A stretch of 6,954 nucleotides of DNA, taken from contig CANJKD010000122.1 of assembly GCA_947474415.1 (NCBI GenBank), positions 1-6,954 of the forward strand, read 5' to 3'. Position numbers and translations under genes: made by a program. Origin of the DNA: Burkholderiales bacterium (GTDB lineage Bacteria > Pseudomonadota > Gammaproteobacteria > Burkholderiales > Burkholderiaceae_C). Shown here piece by piece: positions 1-6,257 of this stretch (its first letter is position 1; each line of letters starts with the position of its first letter). Below the pieces are notes generated by a model. It worked only from the letters and a program-made list of their open reading frames with translations, ran no database searches and was not told the DNA's origin.

Positions 1-4
1 GATA

Positions 5-436
5 TCAGGTGACTGCGCCGGCCGAGAGAAGCCAGACCGCATTGAAGAAGGCGTGCAGCGCAATGCATGGCGCAAGTCGGCGTTGCTCTTGGTAGACCCG
101 CCCGATCAGCAGGGCAGGCAACAGCGTCAGTGCAGCCAGCAGGCCGGGTTGAAGCACCATGTGTGCGGTGGCGAAGGCCATCGCGGTGGCCGTGTTCGCC
201 CCGAATTCGGCGCCACGGATTCGGCCACTCAGGCGGCACGCCAGCACGTCTTGAAGGCCGGCACGAAACAGCACTTCTTCGGCCACCGGAGCCAGCAACA
301 GGAGCGTGCTCCAGCGCGGCGGCAACAGCGCCAGCACCATCACCAGCAAGGCGCCTTGAATCCAGCGATCGGAGACCCCCTGCACCAGCGCCGGAGCGGG
401 CATGCACATGGTCGAAGAGGGGTCTTTAAATTGCAT
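5..436 (-). CDS. Compact CPBP-family intramembrane glutamic protease (possibly MrtJ-like)
   Basis: A 143-residue, strongly hydrophobic protein with about four membrane segments (roughly residues 26-40, 43-60, 84-115, 122-140). It carries the full set of CPBP (Abi/Rce1-like) motifs: EEVLFR with E53, E54 and R58; FATAH with F88 and H92; and HAFFN with H128 and N132. These residues form the active site in this family, so it is predicted to be an active membrane-embedded protease. It is much shorter than the usual 200-300 residues and is little more than the catalytic core. From memory, that size and the stretch APVAEEVLFRAGLQ resemble MrtJ, the glutamic protease paired with JDVT-CTERM sorting signals; this is inference, since no such substrate is in the window. 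The stop at 5-7 is complete. The first ATG (434-436) was chosen; it has no Shine-Dalgarno site, and M10 or M12 are alternatives. It is divergent from the DUF6502 gene. Confidence 0.85.
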   Translation of the reverse strand: MQFKDPSSTMCMPAPALVQGVSDRWIQGALLVMVLALLPPRWSTLLLLAPVAEEVLFRAGLQDVLACRLSGRIRGAEFGANTATAMAFATAHMVLQPGLLAALTLLPALLIGRVYQEQRRLAPCIALHAFFNAVWLLSAGAVT

Positions 437-439
437 GCT

Positions 440-469
440 TGAACTATATGGGATAAATTCCCATTAAAT
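440..469 (+). promoter_or_regulatory. Candidate promoter for the DUF6502/DUF5666 unit
   Basis: A possible -35 element TTGAAC (440-445) and a possible -10 element TTAAAT (464-469) are separated by 18 bases; each matches four of six consensus bases. Transcription would begin near 476, downstream of the ATG at 470, so if real this promoter would require a later start for the DUF6502 gene. It rests on motif matching in an AT-rich stretch only. Confidence 0.3.
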
Positions 470-471
470 AT
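443..471 (-). promoter_or_regulatory. Candidate -10 element for the CPBP gene, possibly giving a leaderless mRNA
   Basis: On the minus strand TATAGT (443-448) matches five of six bases of the -10 consensus and lies exactly six bases before the ATG of the CPBP gene. Transcription would therefore begin at or next to the start codon. The matching -35 position (about 466-471) is poor. A leaderless message would fit the lack of a ribosome-binding site; alternatively translation starts at M10 or M12. Confidence 0.35.
449..463. promoter_or_regulatory. Inverted repeat between divergent genes, possible operator
   Basis: A perfect dyad, TGGGA and TCCCA arms around the 5-base centre TAAAT, lies in the 33-base gap between the divergent start codons. 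It falls inside the -35/-10 spacer of both candidate promoters, so a protein bound here could control both directions. The arms are short and chance occurrence is possible. Confidence 0.35.
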
Positions 472-1531
472 GCAAGCAGTGACCGAGTCTGTTACCGGGC
501 GTTCTTCCAAAATGGGGGATCCAATTTCAAACGAGAATCGCGTCACAGATGAACCCCTCGACCCCTCGCTCGGCGGCACGCCGCCACTCATGAAGCGCTC
601 TCCACCCGAAGCCGCAGAAGTCGCTCCGATGCGCCGCGTGCAGCCGAGCGCCGAGAACGCCGAGCTGGCCTTGCGCGAGGCGGCGCAGCTGATGGCGCCG
701 CTGGCGCGCTGGCTGCTGCGCCACGGTGTGTCTTACAGCGGCTTCGCGGACATGTTGAAGCCGGTGTTCGTCGAGGCGGCACGCGGCGAACTGGCGCAAG
801 GCCCTGAGCGCGCGACCCAGTCGGCGTTGAGCATGCTGTCGGGCGTGCACCGGAAGGATGTCCGCGCGATCGAGCAGGCGCCGCACGCCGCGCCACCGAC
901 ACCGTCGCGCCCGCCGCTCGCGTCGCAGGTGTTCACGCGCTGGATGACCGACCCGCGCTATCGGGGCACGAACGGCAAGCCGCGCACCTTGGCGCGCTCC
1001 GGTGCGCGGCGCAGCTTCGAGGCCTTGTGCCGCGAGTTGTCGAACGACGTGCACCCGCGCACCGTGCTCGACGAACTGCTGCGCCTCGGTCTTGTCGCAC
1101 TCGATGGCGAGAAGCTGGTGCCGCTGGCACGCGGCTTCGTGCCGGCGGCACAGCTCGACGAGATGACGGCGATCTTTTCCGCCAATGCCGCTGACCACCT
1201 GTCGGCCGCCGTCAGCAACCTGACGCTGGACGTGCCGAAGTTCCTGGAACAGAGCATCTATGCCGATGGCCTGACGCCCGAATCGATCGAGCACCTGCAC
1301 CGCGCCGCGTGCGCCGTCTGGGCCGATGCCTTCGAGGCCGTGGTCACGCAGGCGCGCGAGCGCGTCGACCTCGACCGCCAGAGCGACGGCGAGCAGCGCA
1401 TGCGCTTCGGCGTCTACTTCTACAGCGAACCGGCCGCCCGTGCCGGCGCGCCCACCGACACGGGCCCTGCCGTCGGCAGCCCGCCCCGCGCGCCGAAGCG
1501 GCGTGAACCTCGACCCAGGATCAAGCCATGA
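470..1531 (+). CDS. DUF6502 family protein
   Basis: A soluble protein of up to 353 residues with no signal peptide or membrane segment. The region from about residue 65 (ALREAAQLMAPLARWLLRHG, then a VSYSGFADMLKPVF stretch at 87-100) is typical of DUF6502 proteins as I recall them. Residues about 87-135 look like a helix-turn-helix (SALSMLSGVHRKDVRAIE), and 195-225 could be a second winged-helix-like unit, so a DNA-binding or regulatory role is possible but unproven. The C-terminal tail (321-353) is rich in Pro and Arg and probably disordered. The longest frame is given, but the start is unresolved: only about 12 of codons 2-28 end in G or C, whereas most later codons do, so translation may begin at ATG 590 (313 residues) or 629. 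Its stop overlaps the next gene as ATGA, implying translational coupling with the DUF5666 lipoprotein. Confidence 0.8.
   Translation: MQAVTESVTGRSSKMGDPISNENRVTDEPLDPSLGGTPPLMKRSPPEAAEVAPMRRVQPSAENAELALREAAQLMAPLARWLLRHGVSYSGFADMLKPVFVEAARGELAQGPERATQSALSMLSGVHRKDVRAIEQAPHAAPPTPSRPPLASQVFTRWMTDPRYRGTNGKPRTLARSGARRSFEALCRELSNDVHPRTVLDELLRLGLVALDGEKLVPLARGFVPAAQLDEMTAIFSANAADHLSAAVSNLTLDVPKFLEQSIYADGLTPESIEHLHRAACAVWADAFEAVVTQARERVDLDRQSDGEQRMRFGVYFYSEPAARAGAPTDTGPAVGSPPRAPKRREPRPRIKP
1517..1520 (+). promoter_or_regulatory. Ribosome-binding site of the DUF5666 lipoprotein gene
   Basis: AGGA lies seven bases before the ATG at 1528, inside the end of the DUF6502 gene. It is the clearest Shine-Dalgarno match before any gene here, and it supports the ATGA-overlap start. 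Confidence 0.6.
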
Positions 1532-2982
1532 GTCTGAACGTCCACTTCCATGCACTGCAGCCCAAGTGGCGCGCCTTGTCGGCCGGTCTTGGCCTCGCGT
1601 TCTGTCTGGCGCTCATCGCCTCATGCGGCGGCGGCGATGGCGCGGTGGGTTCGGGTGGCACCGGCGTGCCCTATGGCGTGACCCAAGGCACGGTGAACGG
1701 CTTCGGCAGCATCGTCGTCGATGGCGTGAGCTATGACGACCGCGCCGCGCGCGTGGTCACCGAAGTCGCGCCGGGGCAAGACGCGCCGTCCGACGTGAAG
1801 CTCGGCGACCGTGTGTCGCTCGACTACCAGACCGCCGGCGTCGCGCAGGTGGTGCGGGTCGAGTCGGCGCTGGCCGGGCAGGTGGCCAGCACCGTGTCAG
1901 CCACCCAGTTCTCGATGCTGGGCCAGGACATTCGCGTCAACACCAGTGCCAGCACCGGCCCGGTCACGCAATTCGGCGGCGGCTACAGCCAGCCGGGCGA
2001 TGTGCGTGCCGGTGATTCGATCGAAGTGCACGGCGTGGTCGTGGTGCAGGGCTCGGCCGCCCTGATTCAGGCCACGCGCATCGACAAGCTGGCTTCGGCG
2101 CCTGCTTACCTTCGCGTGACGGGCGTGGTGGCCAACGTGGCTGGCGGTGCCTCGCCAGCCTTCACGCTTGGCATGTTGACGGTTGACGCGACAGGCGCGT
2201 CGCTGTTGCCGGCCGGGGCACTCCTTGCGAATGGCCAGACCGTGACGCTGCTGGCCTTGCCGGGCGCGCTGACGCAAGCGAATGTCGGGCCCCGGCTCAA
2301 GGCGGCCCAGATCCGGGTGGCCGGCGTGCAGGCCGGCGGCCTTGATGCCTACCAGAGCGGCTCGATCTCGCAACTCGACACACAGGCGAAGACCTTCACG
2401 CTGGGCAGCCTGCTCGTGCGCTACGCGGGTGCGGCCATCACGCCTTCAGGGGCGTCGCTGGAAAACGGCCACTATGTGCAGGTGCGCGGCAGCGCCGCAG
2501 GCGAAGGTGCGCTGGTGGCCACTGCCGTGATGATGCGCGATGGCGAGTCGGAGGCCGAGGCCGAGTTGAAGGGCAACATCACCGGCTACGTGTCGCCTGG
2601 CAGCTTCAACGTGCGCGGTGTGCTGGTCGATGCGAGCCGTGCGACCTTGAGCGGCTGTCCGAACACCGGGCTGGCAGACGGCTTGTATGTCGAGATCAGC
2701 GGTTCCTTGAGCAGCAACGGTGTGGTGGCCGCCACGGCCCATTGCGACGGCGAACCGGCCAATGCCACGGTCGAGCGCGAGGGCCTCGCCAACGCGGTCG
2801 ACCTGACCGCGCTGCGCTTCACGCTCAACCCGGAACAAGGCGACGTGATCGTGGTCAGCTGGTCCGACTCGACCTTCTTCGGGGGCGTGTCGCCGGCCAC
2901 GCTGTCGGGCAAGAAAGTGCATGCCGAAGGCACGATCGTGAACGGCGTTCTGGTGGCCACGCAGGTCAAGCTGGAGGACTGA
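1528..2982 (+). CDS. DUF5666 domain-containing lipoprotein
   Basis: A 484-residue exported protein. The N terminus has basic residues (K13, R15), a hydrophobic stretch (about 17-30) and a lipobox LIASC with the lipidated cysteine at C33; Gly follows at +2, so by the E. coli Lol rule it would go to the outer membrane. After a Gly-rich linker (34-47) come about six beta-rich units of 60-75 residues: 51-113, 114-187, 196-267, 276-336, 346-405 and 416-483. Each runs G-x-V/I...F-x-(L)...hydrophobic strand...V-x-V-x-G...A-T-x-V, the pattern of DUF5666 repeats; the first begins [20 protein letters not shown]. Two cysteines in unit five (C377 and C406) could form a disulfide after export. No catalytic motif is visible. 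It overlaps the DUF6502 gene by four bases and is probably translated with it. Function is unknown; a binding or structural envelope role is plausible. Confidence 0.85.
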   Translation: MSLNVHFHALQPKWRALSAGLGLAFCLALIASCGGGDGAVGSGGTGVPYGVTQGTVNGFGSIVVDGVSYDDRAARVVTEVAPGQDAPSDVKLGDRVSLDYQTAGVAQVVRVESALAGQVASTVSATQFSMLGQDIRVNTSASTGPVTQFGGGYSQPGDVRAGDSIEVHGVVVVQGSAALIQATRIDKLASAPAYLRVTGVVANVAGGASPAFTLGMLTVDATGASLLPAGALLANGQTVTLLALPGALTQANVGPRLKAAQIRVAGVQAGGLDAYQSGSISQLDTQAKTFTLGSLLVRYAGAAITPSGASLENGHYVQVRGSAAGEGALVATAVMMRDGESEAEAELKGNITGYVSPGSFNVRGVLVDASRATLSGCPNTGLADGLYVEISGSLSSNGVVAATAHCDGEPANATVEREGLANAVDLTALRFTLNPEQGDVIVVSWSDSTFFGGVSPATLSGKKVHAEGTIVNGVLVATQVKLED

Positions 2983-3003
2983 ATGCAGGACCGAGCTTGC
3001 CTC

Positions 3004-3015
3004 GGGGCCGGCCCC
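3004..3015. repeat. 12-base GC palindrome before argB
   Basis: GGGGCCGGCCCC is a perfect palindrome directly abutting the candidate argB -10 element. It has no loop and no run of T after it, so it is a poor terminator for the upstream lipoprotein gene; it may be an operator half or chance in GC-rich DNA. Confidence 0.3.
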
Positions 3016-3021
3016 TACAAT
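3016..3021 (+). promoter_or_regulatory. Candidate -10 element of argB
   Basis: TACAAT matches five of six consensus bases and lies 31 bases before the argB start codon, giving a short leader starting near 3028. No good -35 is visible at the expected spacing (2993-2998, GAGCTT). It suggests argB is transcribed separately from the lipoprotein gene. Confidence 0.4.
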
Positions 3022-3037
3022 CGATTTTCGAATCGAT
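3020..3037. promoter_or_regulatory. Inverted repeat at the argB promoter
   Basis: ATCGATT (3020-3026) and AATCGAT (3031-3037) are perfectly complementary around TTCG. The left arm overlaps the candidate -10, so only part of it would be in the mRNA, which favours a protein-binding site over an RNA hairpin. It does not look like the known ArgR box. It has no T tract, so it is not a typical terminator. Confidence 0.4.
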
Positions 3038-3052
3038 CAATCCGGGCCGCCC

Positions 3053-3976
3053 ATGACCAGCAACGCTCCCGCCGCAGCCGCCGGCACCCCCGACCTGGCG
3101 CACATCGCACCGCGCGACAAGGCTGAAATTCTGGCCCAGGCCTTGCCGTACATCCGCCGTTTTCACGGCAAGACCATCGTCATCAAGTACGGCGGCAACG
3201 CCATGACCGACCCGGCGCTGCAGCAGGACTTTGCCGAAGACGTGGTGCTGCTCAAGCTGGTCGGCATGAACCCGGTGGTGGTGCATGGCGGCGGGCCGCA
3301 GATCGAGGAGGCGCTGGCCAAGATCGGCAAGAAGGGCAGCTTCATCCAGGGCATGCGCGTGACCGATGACGAGACCATGGAGGTCGTCGAGTGGGTGCTG
3401 GCCGGCCAGGTGCAGCAAGACATCGTCGGCCTCATCAACGTGGCCGGCGGCAAGGCCGTGGGCCTGACCGGGCGCGATGGCGGCTTGATTCGCGCCCGCA
3501 AGCTGAAGATGGTCGACCTGAAAGACCCGACCAAGCTGCTCGATGTGGGCAACGTGGGCGAAATCGAATCGATCGACCCGGCCGTCGTGAAGGCCTTGCA
3601 GGACGACCAGTTCATTCCGGTCATCTCGCCGCTCGGCTTCGGCGCCGACAACGAGAACTACAACATCAATGCTGACGTGGTGGCTGGCAAGCTGGCCGAG
3701 GTGCTGAAGGCCGAGAAGCTGATGATGCTGACGAATACACCGGGCGTGCTCGACAAGGCCGGCAAGCTGCTGACCAACCTGTCGGCGCGCGAGATCGACG
3801 CACTGTTCGCCGACGGCACCATCAGCGGCGGCATGCTGCCCAAGATCAGCTCCGCGCTCGACGCGGCGAAGAACGGCGTCAACACCGTGCACATCATCGA
3901 CGGCCGCGTGCCGCACGCGATGCTGCTGGAGGTGCTGACCGATCAAGCGTACGGCACCATGATCCGTTCCCGCTGA
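3053..3976 (+). CDS. argB: Acetylglutamate kinase
   Basis: N-acetyl-L-glutamate kinase (EC 2.7.2.8), a cytosolic enzyme that phosphorylates N-acetylglutamate in the second step of arginine synthesis. Amino-acid kinase motifs are intact over 307 residues: KYGGNAM with K45 for phosphate binding, HGGGPQ at 78-83, substrate-side R102 in [13 protein letters not shown] at 137-144, NINAD at 204-208, LTNTPGVLD at 226-234, and GGMLPK with K264. The N-terminal extension (about 17-40, [19 protein letters not shown]) corresponds to the extra helix of hexameric, arginine-inhibited kinases such as the Pseudomonas enzyme and is absent from the 258-residue E. coli enzyme, so feedback inhibition by arginine is expected. 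The ATG at 3053 is the natural start but has no strong ribosome-binding site. It has its own candidate promoter and is followed by the HAD hydrolase gene, a common order in Burkholderiales. Confidence 0.97.
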   Translation: MTSNAPAAAAGTPDLAHIAPRDKAEILAQALPYIRRFHGKTIVIKYGGNAMTDPALQQDFAEDVVLLKLVGMNPVVVHGGGPQIEEALAKIGKKGSFIQGMRVTDDETMEVVEWVLAGQVQQDIVGLINVAGGKAVGLTGRDGGLIRARKLKMVDLKDPTKLLDVGNVGEIESIDPAVVKALQDDQFIPVISPLGFGADNENYNINADVVAGKLAEVLKAEKLMMLTNTPGVLDKAGKLLTNLSAREIDALFADGTISGGMLPKISSALDAAKNGVNTVHIIDGRVPHAMLLEVLTDQAYGTMIRSR

Positions 3977-3993
3977 ATGATCGAGCCCCTCGC

Positions 3994-4058
3994 CCGATGA
4001 ATACATCGGCCGATCCCTCGGGGGGATGCGGGCCGGCGAGGTCCACACAGTGGACCTC
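3994..4058. repeat. Cluster of three hairpins after argB
   Basis: Three consecutive perfect inverted repeats occur in 65 bases: CCGATG-AATA-CATCGG (3994-4009), ATCCC-TCGGG-GGGAT (4013-4027), and the strongest, GAGGTCCAC-ACA-GTGGACCTC (4038-4058), a 9-bp stem. The first covers the ATG at 3997. Further GGGCCG/CGGCCC complementarity (4030-4035 with 4075-4080) could enclose the third. There is no T tract, so this is not a standard terminator; a REP-like element, an mRNA-processing or stability element, or a leader structure are possible. Its presence argues that 3977-4092 is non-coding. Confidence 0.6.
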
Positions 4059-4092
4059 TTCATGGCCCACGGAGCGGCCCGGCGCTCGGCCC

Positions 4093-4821
4093 GTGTCACG
4101 CCGCGTCTGGTTGTTCGACCTTGACAACACGCTGCACGACGCCAGCCATGCGGCCTTCGGGCCGACCAGCCTGGCAATGACCGATTACATGGTCGAGCAC
4201 CTGGCGCTGACGCATGAAGGTGCGTCCGATCTGCGCCAGCACTACTGGAACCACTACGGCGCCACGCTGCTCGGTCTGGTGAGCCGCCATGGCGTCAAGG
4301 CGAGCCACTTTCTCGAACAGACGCACCGCCTGCCGGGCCTGGAGCAGCGCCTGCGCACCAGTGCCCACGACCGCGCGGTGCTGAAGCGCCTGCGTGGCCG
4401 CAAGTACATCCTGACCAACGCGCCGCGCGACTATGCAATGCGGGTGCTGAACACGCTCGGCCTCGCGGCCTGCTTCGATGGCGTCATCAGCATCGAGGAC
4501 ATGACGATGTTCGGTCACCTGCGCCCCAAGCCGGATGCACGCATGTTCCGATACATCGCGGCGCGGCTGAAGGTTCGGCCCTCCGACTGCGTGCTCGTCG
4601 AAGACACGCTCGAACACCAGAAGGCTGCGCGCGGCGTGGGCATGCGCACCGCGTGGATGCAGCGCTACCTCGAAGGGCGCTACCGCGGCGCACCGTGGAA
4701 GCCCGGTAACGAGCACGCCAATAACGGCATGAATCGGCGCGAAGTTGGTGTTCACCCTTGCCGCAACCCCCCGTATGTGTATGCCAAAATCAAATCGATA
4801 CAAACGCTGTTGACCTTGTGA
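4093..4821 (+). CDS. HAD-superfamily hydrolase, pyrimidine 5'-nucleotidase-like
   Basis: A cytosolic HAD phosphatase of the group annotated as pyrimidine 5'-nucleotidase (SDT1-like), expected to dephosphorylate nucleotides or similar small phosphates. All four HAD motifs are present, counted from GTG 4093 (242 residues): motif I DLDNT with nucleophile D9 and D11; motif II with T109 in ILTNAP; motif III K146 in RPKPD; motif IV E170-D171 in VLVEDT. Residues about 15-100 form the helical cap. GTG 4093 was chosen because motif I then lies near residue 9, as is usual, and because the preceding bases are filled with hairpins and codons rare here (AGG, GGA, TCT). The in-frame ATG at 3997 would add 32 residues; neither start has a good ribosome-binding site. 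The stop overlaps the slmA start as GTGA. The last 35 or so codons are more AT-rich, perhaps because they hold a promoter for slmA. Confidence 0.88.
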   Translation: MSRRVWLFDLDNTLHDASHAAFGPTSLAMTDYMVEHLALTHEGASDLRQHYWNHYGATLLGLVSRHGVKASHFLEQTHRLPGLEQRLRTSAHDRAVLKRLRGRKYILTNAPRDYAMRVLNTLGLAACFDGVISIEDMTMFGHLRPKPDARMFRYIAARLKVRPSDCVLVEDTLEHQKAARGVGMRTAWMQRYLEGRYRGAPWKPGNEHANNGMNRREVGVHPCRNPPYVYAKIKSIQTLLTL

Positions 4822-5525
4822 CCACTTCCCCCACCGAATCGTCTGCCGCCGCCGCACCTGCCGCCGCCGCACCTGCCGACGATCCGGCGGTGGTCAGTGT
4901 GGGTGAGCTTGCCGACCTTGCCGCACCGGCCGCCGCTGCACTTCGCAAGCGGCCCAAGCCCGGCGAGCGGCGCGTGCAGATCCTCCAGACCCTGGCCAGC
5001 ATGCTGCAGCAACCGGGGGCCGAGCGTGTCACCACGGCAGCACTCGCCGCCCGGCTCGAAGTGTCCGAGGCCGCGCTGTACCGCCACTTCGCGAGCAAGG
5101 CGCAGATGTTCGAAGGGCTGATCGAGTTCATCGAACAAAGCGTGTTCACGCTCGTCAACCAGGTGCTCGAACGCGAAGTCGGGGCCAACGCGCAAGTGCA
5201 CAAGATGCTGACCGTGCTGCTGCAGTTCGGCGAGAAGAACCCCGGCATGACGCGGGTGATGGTGGGCGATGCGCTGGTGTTCGAGAACGAGCGCCTGCTG
5301 GTGCGCATGAACCATTTCTTCGACCGTATTGAATCACAATTGCGACAGGGCTTGCGGGCGGCGGCCGAAGCCTCCGGTTCGGCCTCGCCGACGGCCGACG
5401 CGAATGCGCAGGCGTCGGTGTTGACCGCTTTCGCAGTAGGGCGCTTGCAGCGCTTTGCGCGTTCCGGCTTCAAGCGCAGCCCGACCGAGCACCTGGACCT
5501 GGCCCTGCGCTTGCTCGTCCCCTGA
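4818..5525 (+). CDS. slmA: Nucleoid occlusion factor SlmA
   Basis: A TetR-fold DNA-binding protein. In E. coli SlmA binds specific chromosomal sites and disrupts FtsZ assembly, so that the septum does not close over the nucleoid. Counted from GTG 4818 (235 residues), the helix-turn-helix lies at about 50-98 (GERRVQILQTL, then TTAALAARLEVSEAALYRHFASKAQMFE), a near-diagnostic SlmA segment. The helical core follows, with QFGEKNPGMTRVMVGDALVFE about 136-156. It is longer than the roughly 198-residue E. coli protein because of an Ala/Pro-rich, probably disordered N-terminal tail (1-43). GTG 4818 was chosen because it overlaps the upstream stop (GTGA) and begins MTTSPTESS; a TTG at 4758 would extend the protein into the hydrolase gene and is less likely. 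The C-terminal part has a variable Ala/Ser linker (181-198). pdeM follows after 29 bases. Confidence 0.93.
   Translation: MTTSPTESSAAAAPAAAAPADDPAVVSVGELADLAAPAAAALRKRPKPGERRVQILQTLASMLQQPGAERVTTAALAARLEVSEAALYRHFASKAQMFEGLIEFIEQSVFTLVNQVLEREVGANAQVHKMLTVLLQFGEKNPGMTRVMVGDALVFENERLLVRMNHFFDRIESQLRQGLRAAAEASGSASPTADANAQASVLTAFAVGRLQRFARSGFKRSPTEHLDLALRLLVP
4845..4874 (+). repeat. 15-base tandem duplication in slmA
   Basis: GCCGCCGCCGCACCT occurs twice in perfect head-to-tail copies, 4845-4859 and 4860-4874. It is in frame and encodes AAAAP twice in the disordered N-terminal tail of SlmA. It probably arose by replication slippage and may vary in copy number between strains. Confidence 0.85.
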
Positions 5526-5554
5526 CGCCCGCGCCTTCCCAAGACGGTAACGCC

Positions 5555-6226
5555 ATGGCCACGATTTCAGTGGCGGGCCAGGCGCTGATGCTGATGCCTG
5601 AGAAGTGCGTCTTCCTGCCCGAATCAGACACCTTGCTGGTGGCCGACGCGCACGTCGGCAAGGCCGTCAGCTTTCGCGCGCTCGGGGTGCCGGTGCCGAG
5701 CGGCACGACCGGCGAGACGCTGGCGCTGTTGAGTTCGCTGGTGCCGCGCCTGGCCGTGCGCCGCATCGTCTTCCTCGGTGACTTCCTGCACTCGGGGCGA
5801 TCCCGTGCGCCGGCGACGATGGCCGCTGTGAGGCAGTGGCGCGATGCGCACCGGCAACTGGAACTGACCCTGGTGCGCGGTAACCACGACGATCGGGCGG
5901 GTGACCCACCGGCTTGGCTCGGCATCGAGGCCGTTGATGAGCCCTTGAGGCAGGGTGGGTTGGCGCTGTGCCACCACCCGCGCCCGCAACCCGAAGGCTA
6001 TGTGCTGGCGGGGCACCTGCACCCCTGCGTGAATGTCAGCGGCCGGGCGCGTGACTCGATGCGCCTGCCGTGCTTCTGGTTCACCACCCAGTTCGCCGTG
6101 TTGCCGGCGTTCGGTGCGTTTACCGGCATGCAGGCGGTTCGGCCGGCGGCCGGCGAACGGGTGTTCGTGGCTACACCGGAGCAGGTGTTCGAACTGGGGC
6201 TGCTGGCACGGGCCAAGCAGCGCTGA
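5555..6226 (+). CDS. pdeM: Metallophosphoesterase, PdeM-type endonuclease
   Basis: A 223-residue calcineurin-like metallophosphoesterase of the family named ligase-associated DNA damage response endonuclease PdeM. The metal-binding motifs appear in order: DAH with D31 and H33, GDFLHS with D76, RGNHD with N110 and H111, a further histidine at H140/H141, and GHLHP with H154 and H156. GDFLHS and GHLHPC are characteristic of this subgroup. It is predicted to use two metal ions to cleave phosphodiester bonds; a role in DNA repair comes from its usual partners (an ATP-dependent DNA ligase, a helicase and an exonuclease), none of which is in this window. ATG 5555 gives the expected N terminus but has only a weak ribosome-binding site. 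The 29-base gap after slmA and the lack of a terminator suggest co-transcription. Confidence 0.87.
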   Translation: MATISVAGQALMLMPEKCVFLPESDTLLVADAHVGKAVSFRALGVPVPSGTTGETLALLSSLVPRLAVRRIVFLGDFLHSGRSRAPATMAAVRQWRDAHRQLELTLVRGNHDDRAGDPPAWLGIEAVDEPLRQGGLALCHHPRPQPEGYVLAGHLHPCVNVSGRARDSMRLPCFWFTTQFAVLPAFGAFTGMQAVRPAAGERVFVATPEQVFELGLLARAKQR

Positions 6227-6257
6227 CCACATGCCACGGCCCCCCGGGGCTGCCCGC

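Noticed and set aside
527..1555. Long minus-strand open frame (342 residues) opposite the DUF6502 gene
   Set aside because: It is rich in Arg, Ala and His with no recognisable domain, and mirrors a plus-strand gene with good codon bias; long antisense frames are expected in GC-rich DNA.
3004..3037. Rho-independent terminator of the lipoprotein gene
   Set aside because: Neither inverted repeat is followed by a run of T, and the second overlaps a promoter-like element, so termination here is not supported.
3019..3040. ArgR box before argB
   Set aside because: The AATCGAT repeats lack the pattern of the known 18-base ArgR half-sites; ATCGAT also occurs inside coding sequence nearby, so the resemblance is weak.
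2966..4177. Long minus-strand open frame (403 residues) opposite argB
   Set aside because: argB on the plus strand is unmistakable over the same bases; the antisense product has His/Val/Asp-rich composition with no motif.
4096..4872. Minus-strand open frame opposite the HAD hydrolase
   Set aside because: It is a shadow of a gene with all four HAD motifs; the predicted product has no recognisable family features.
5624..6232. Minus-strand open frame opposite pdeM
   Set aside because: The plus strand encodes a complete metallophosphoesterase with all metal ligands, so this frame is a by-product.
6236..6253. Terminator hairpin after pdeM
   Set aside because: The C-run/G-run stretch could pair only with an impossibly small loop and has no T tract.
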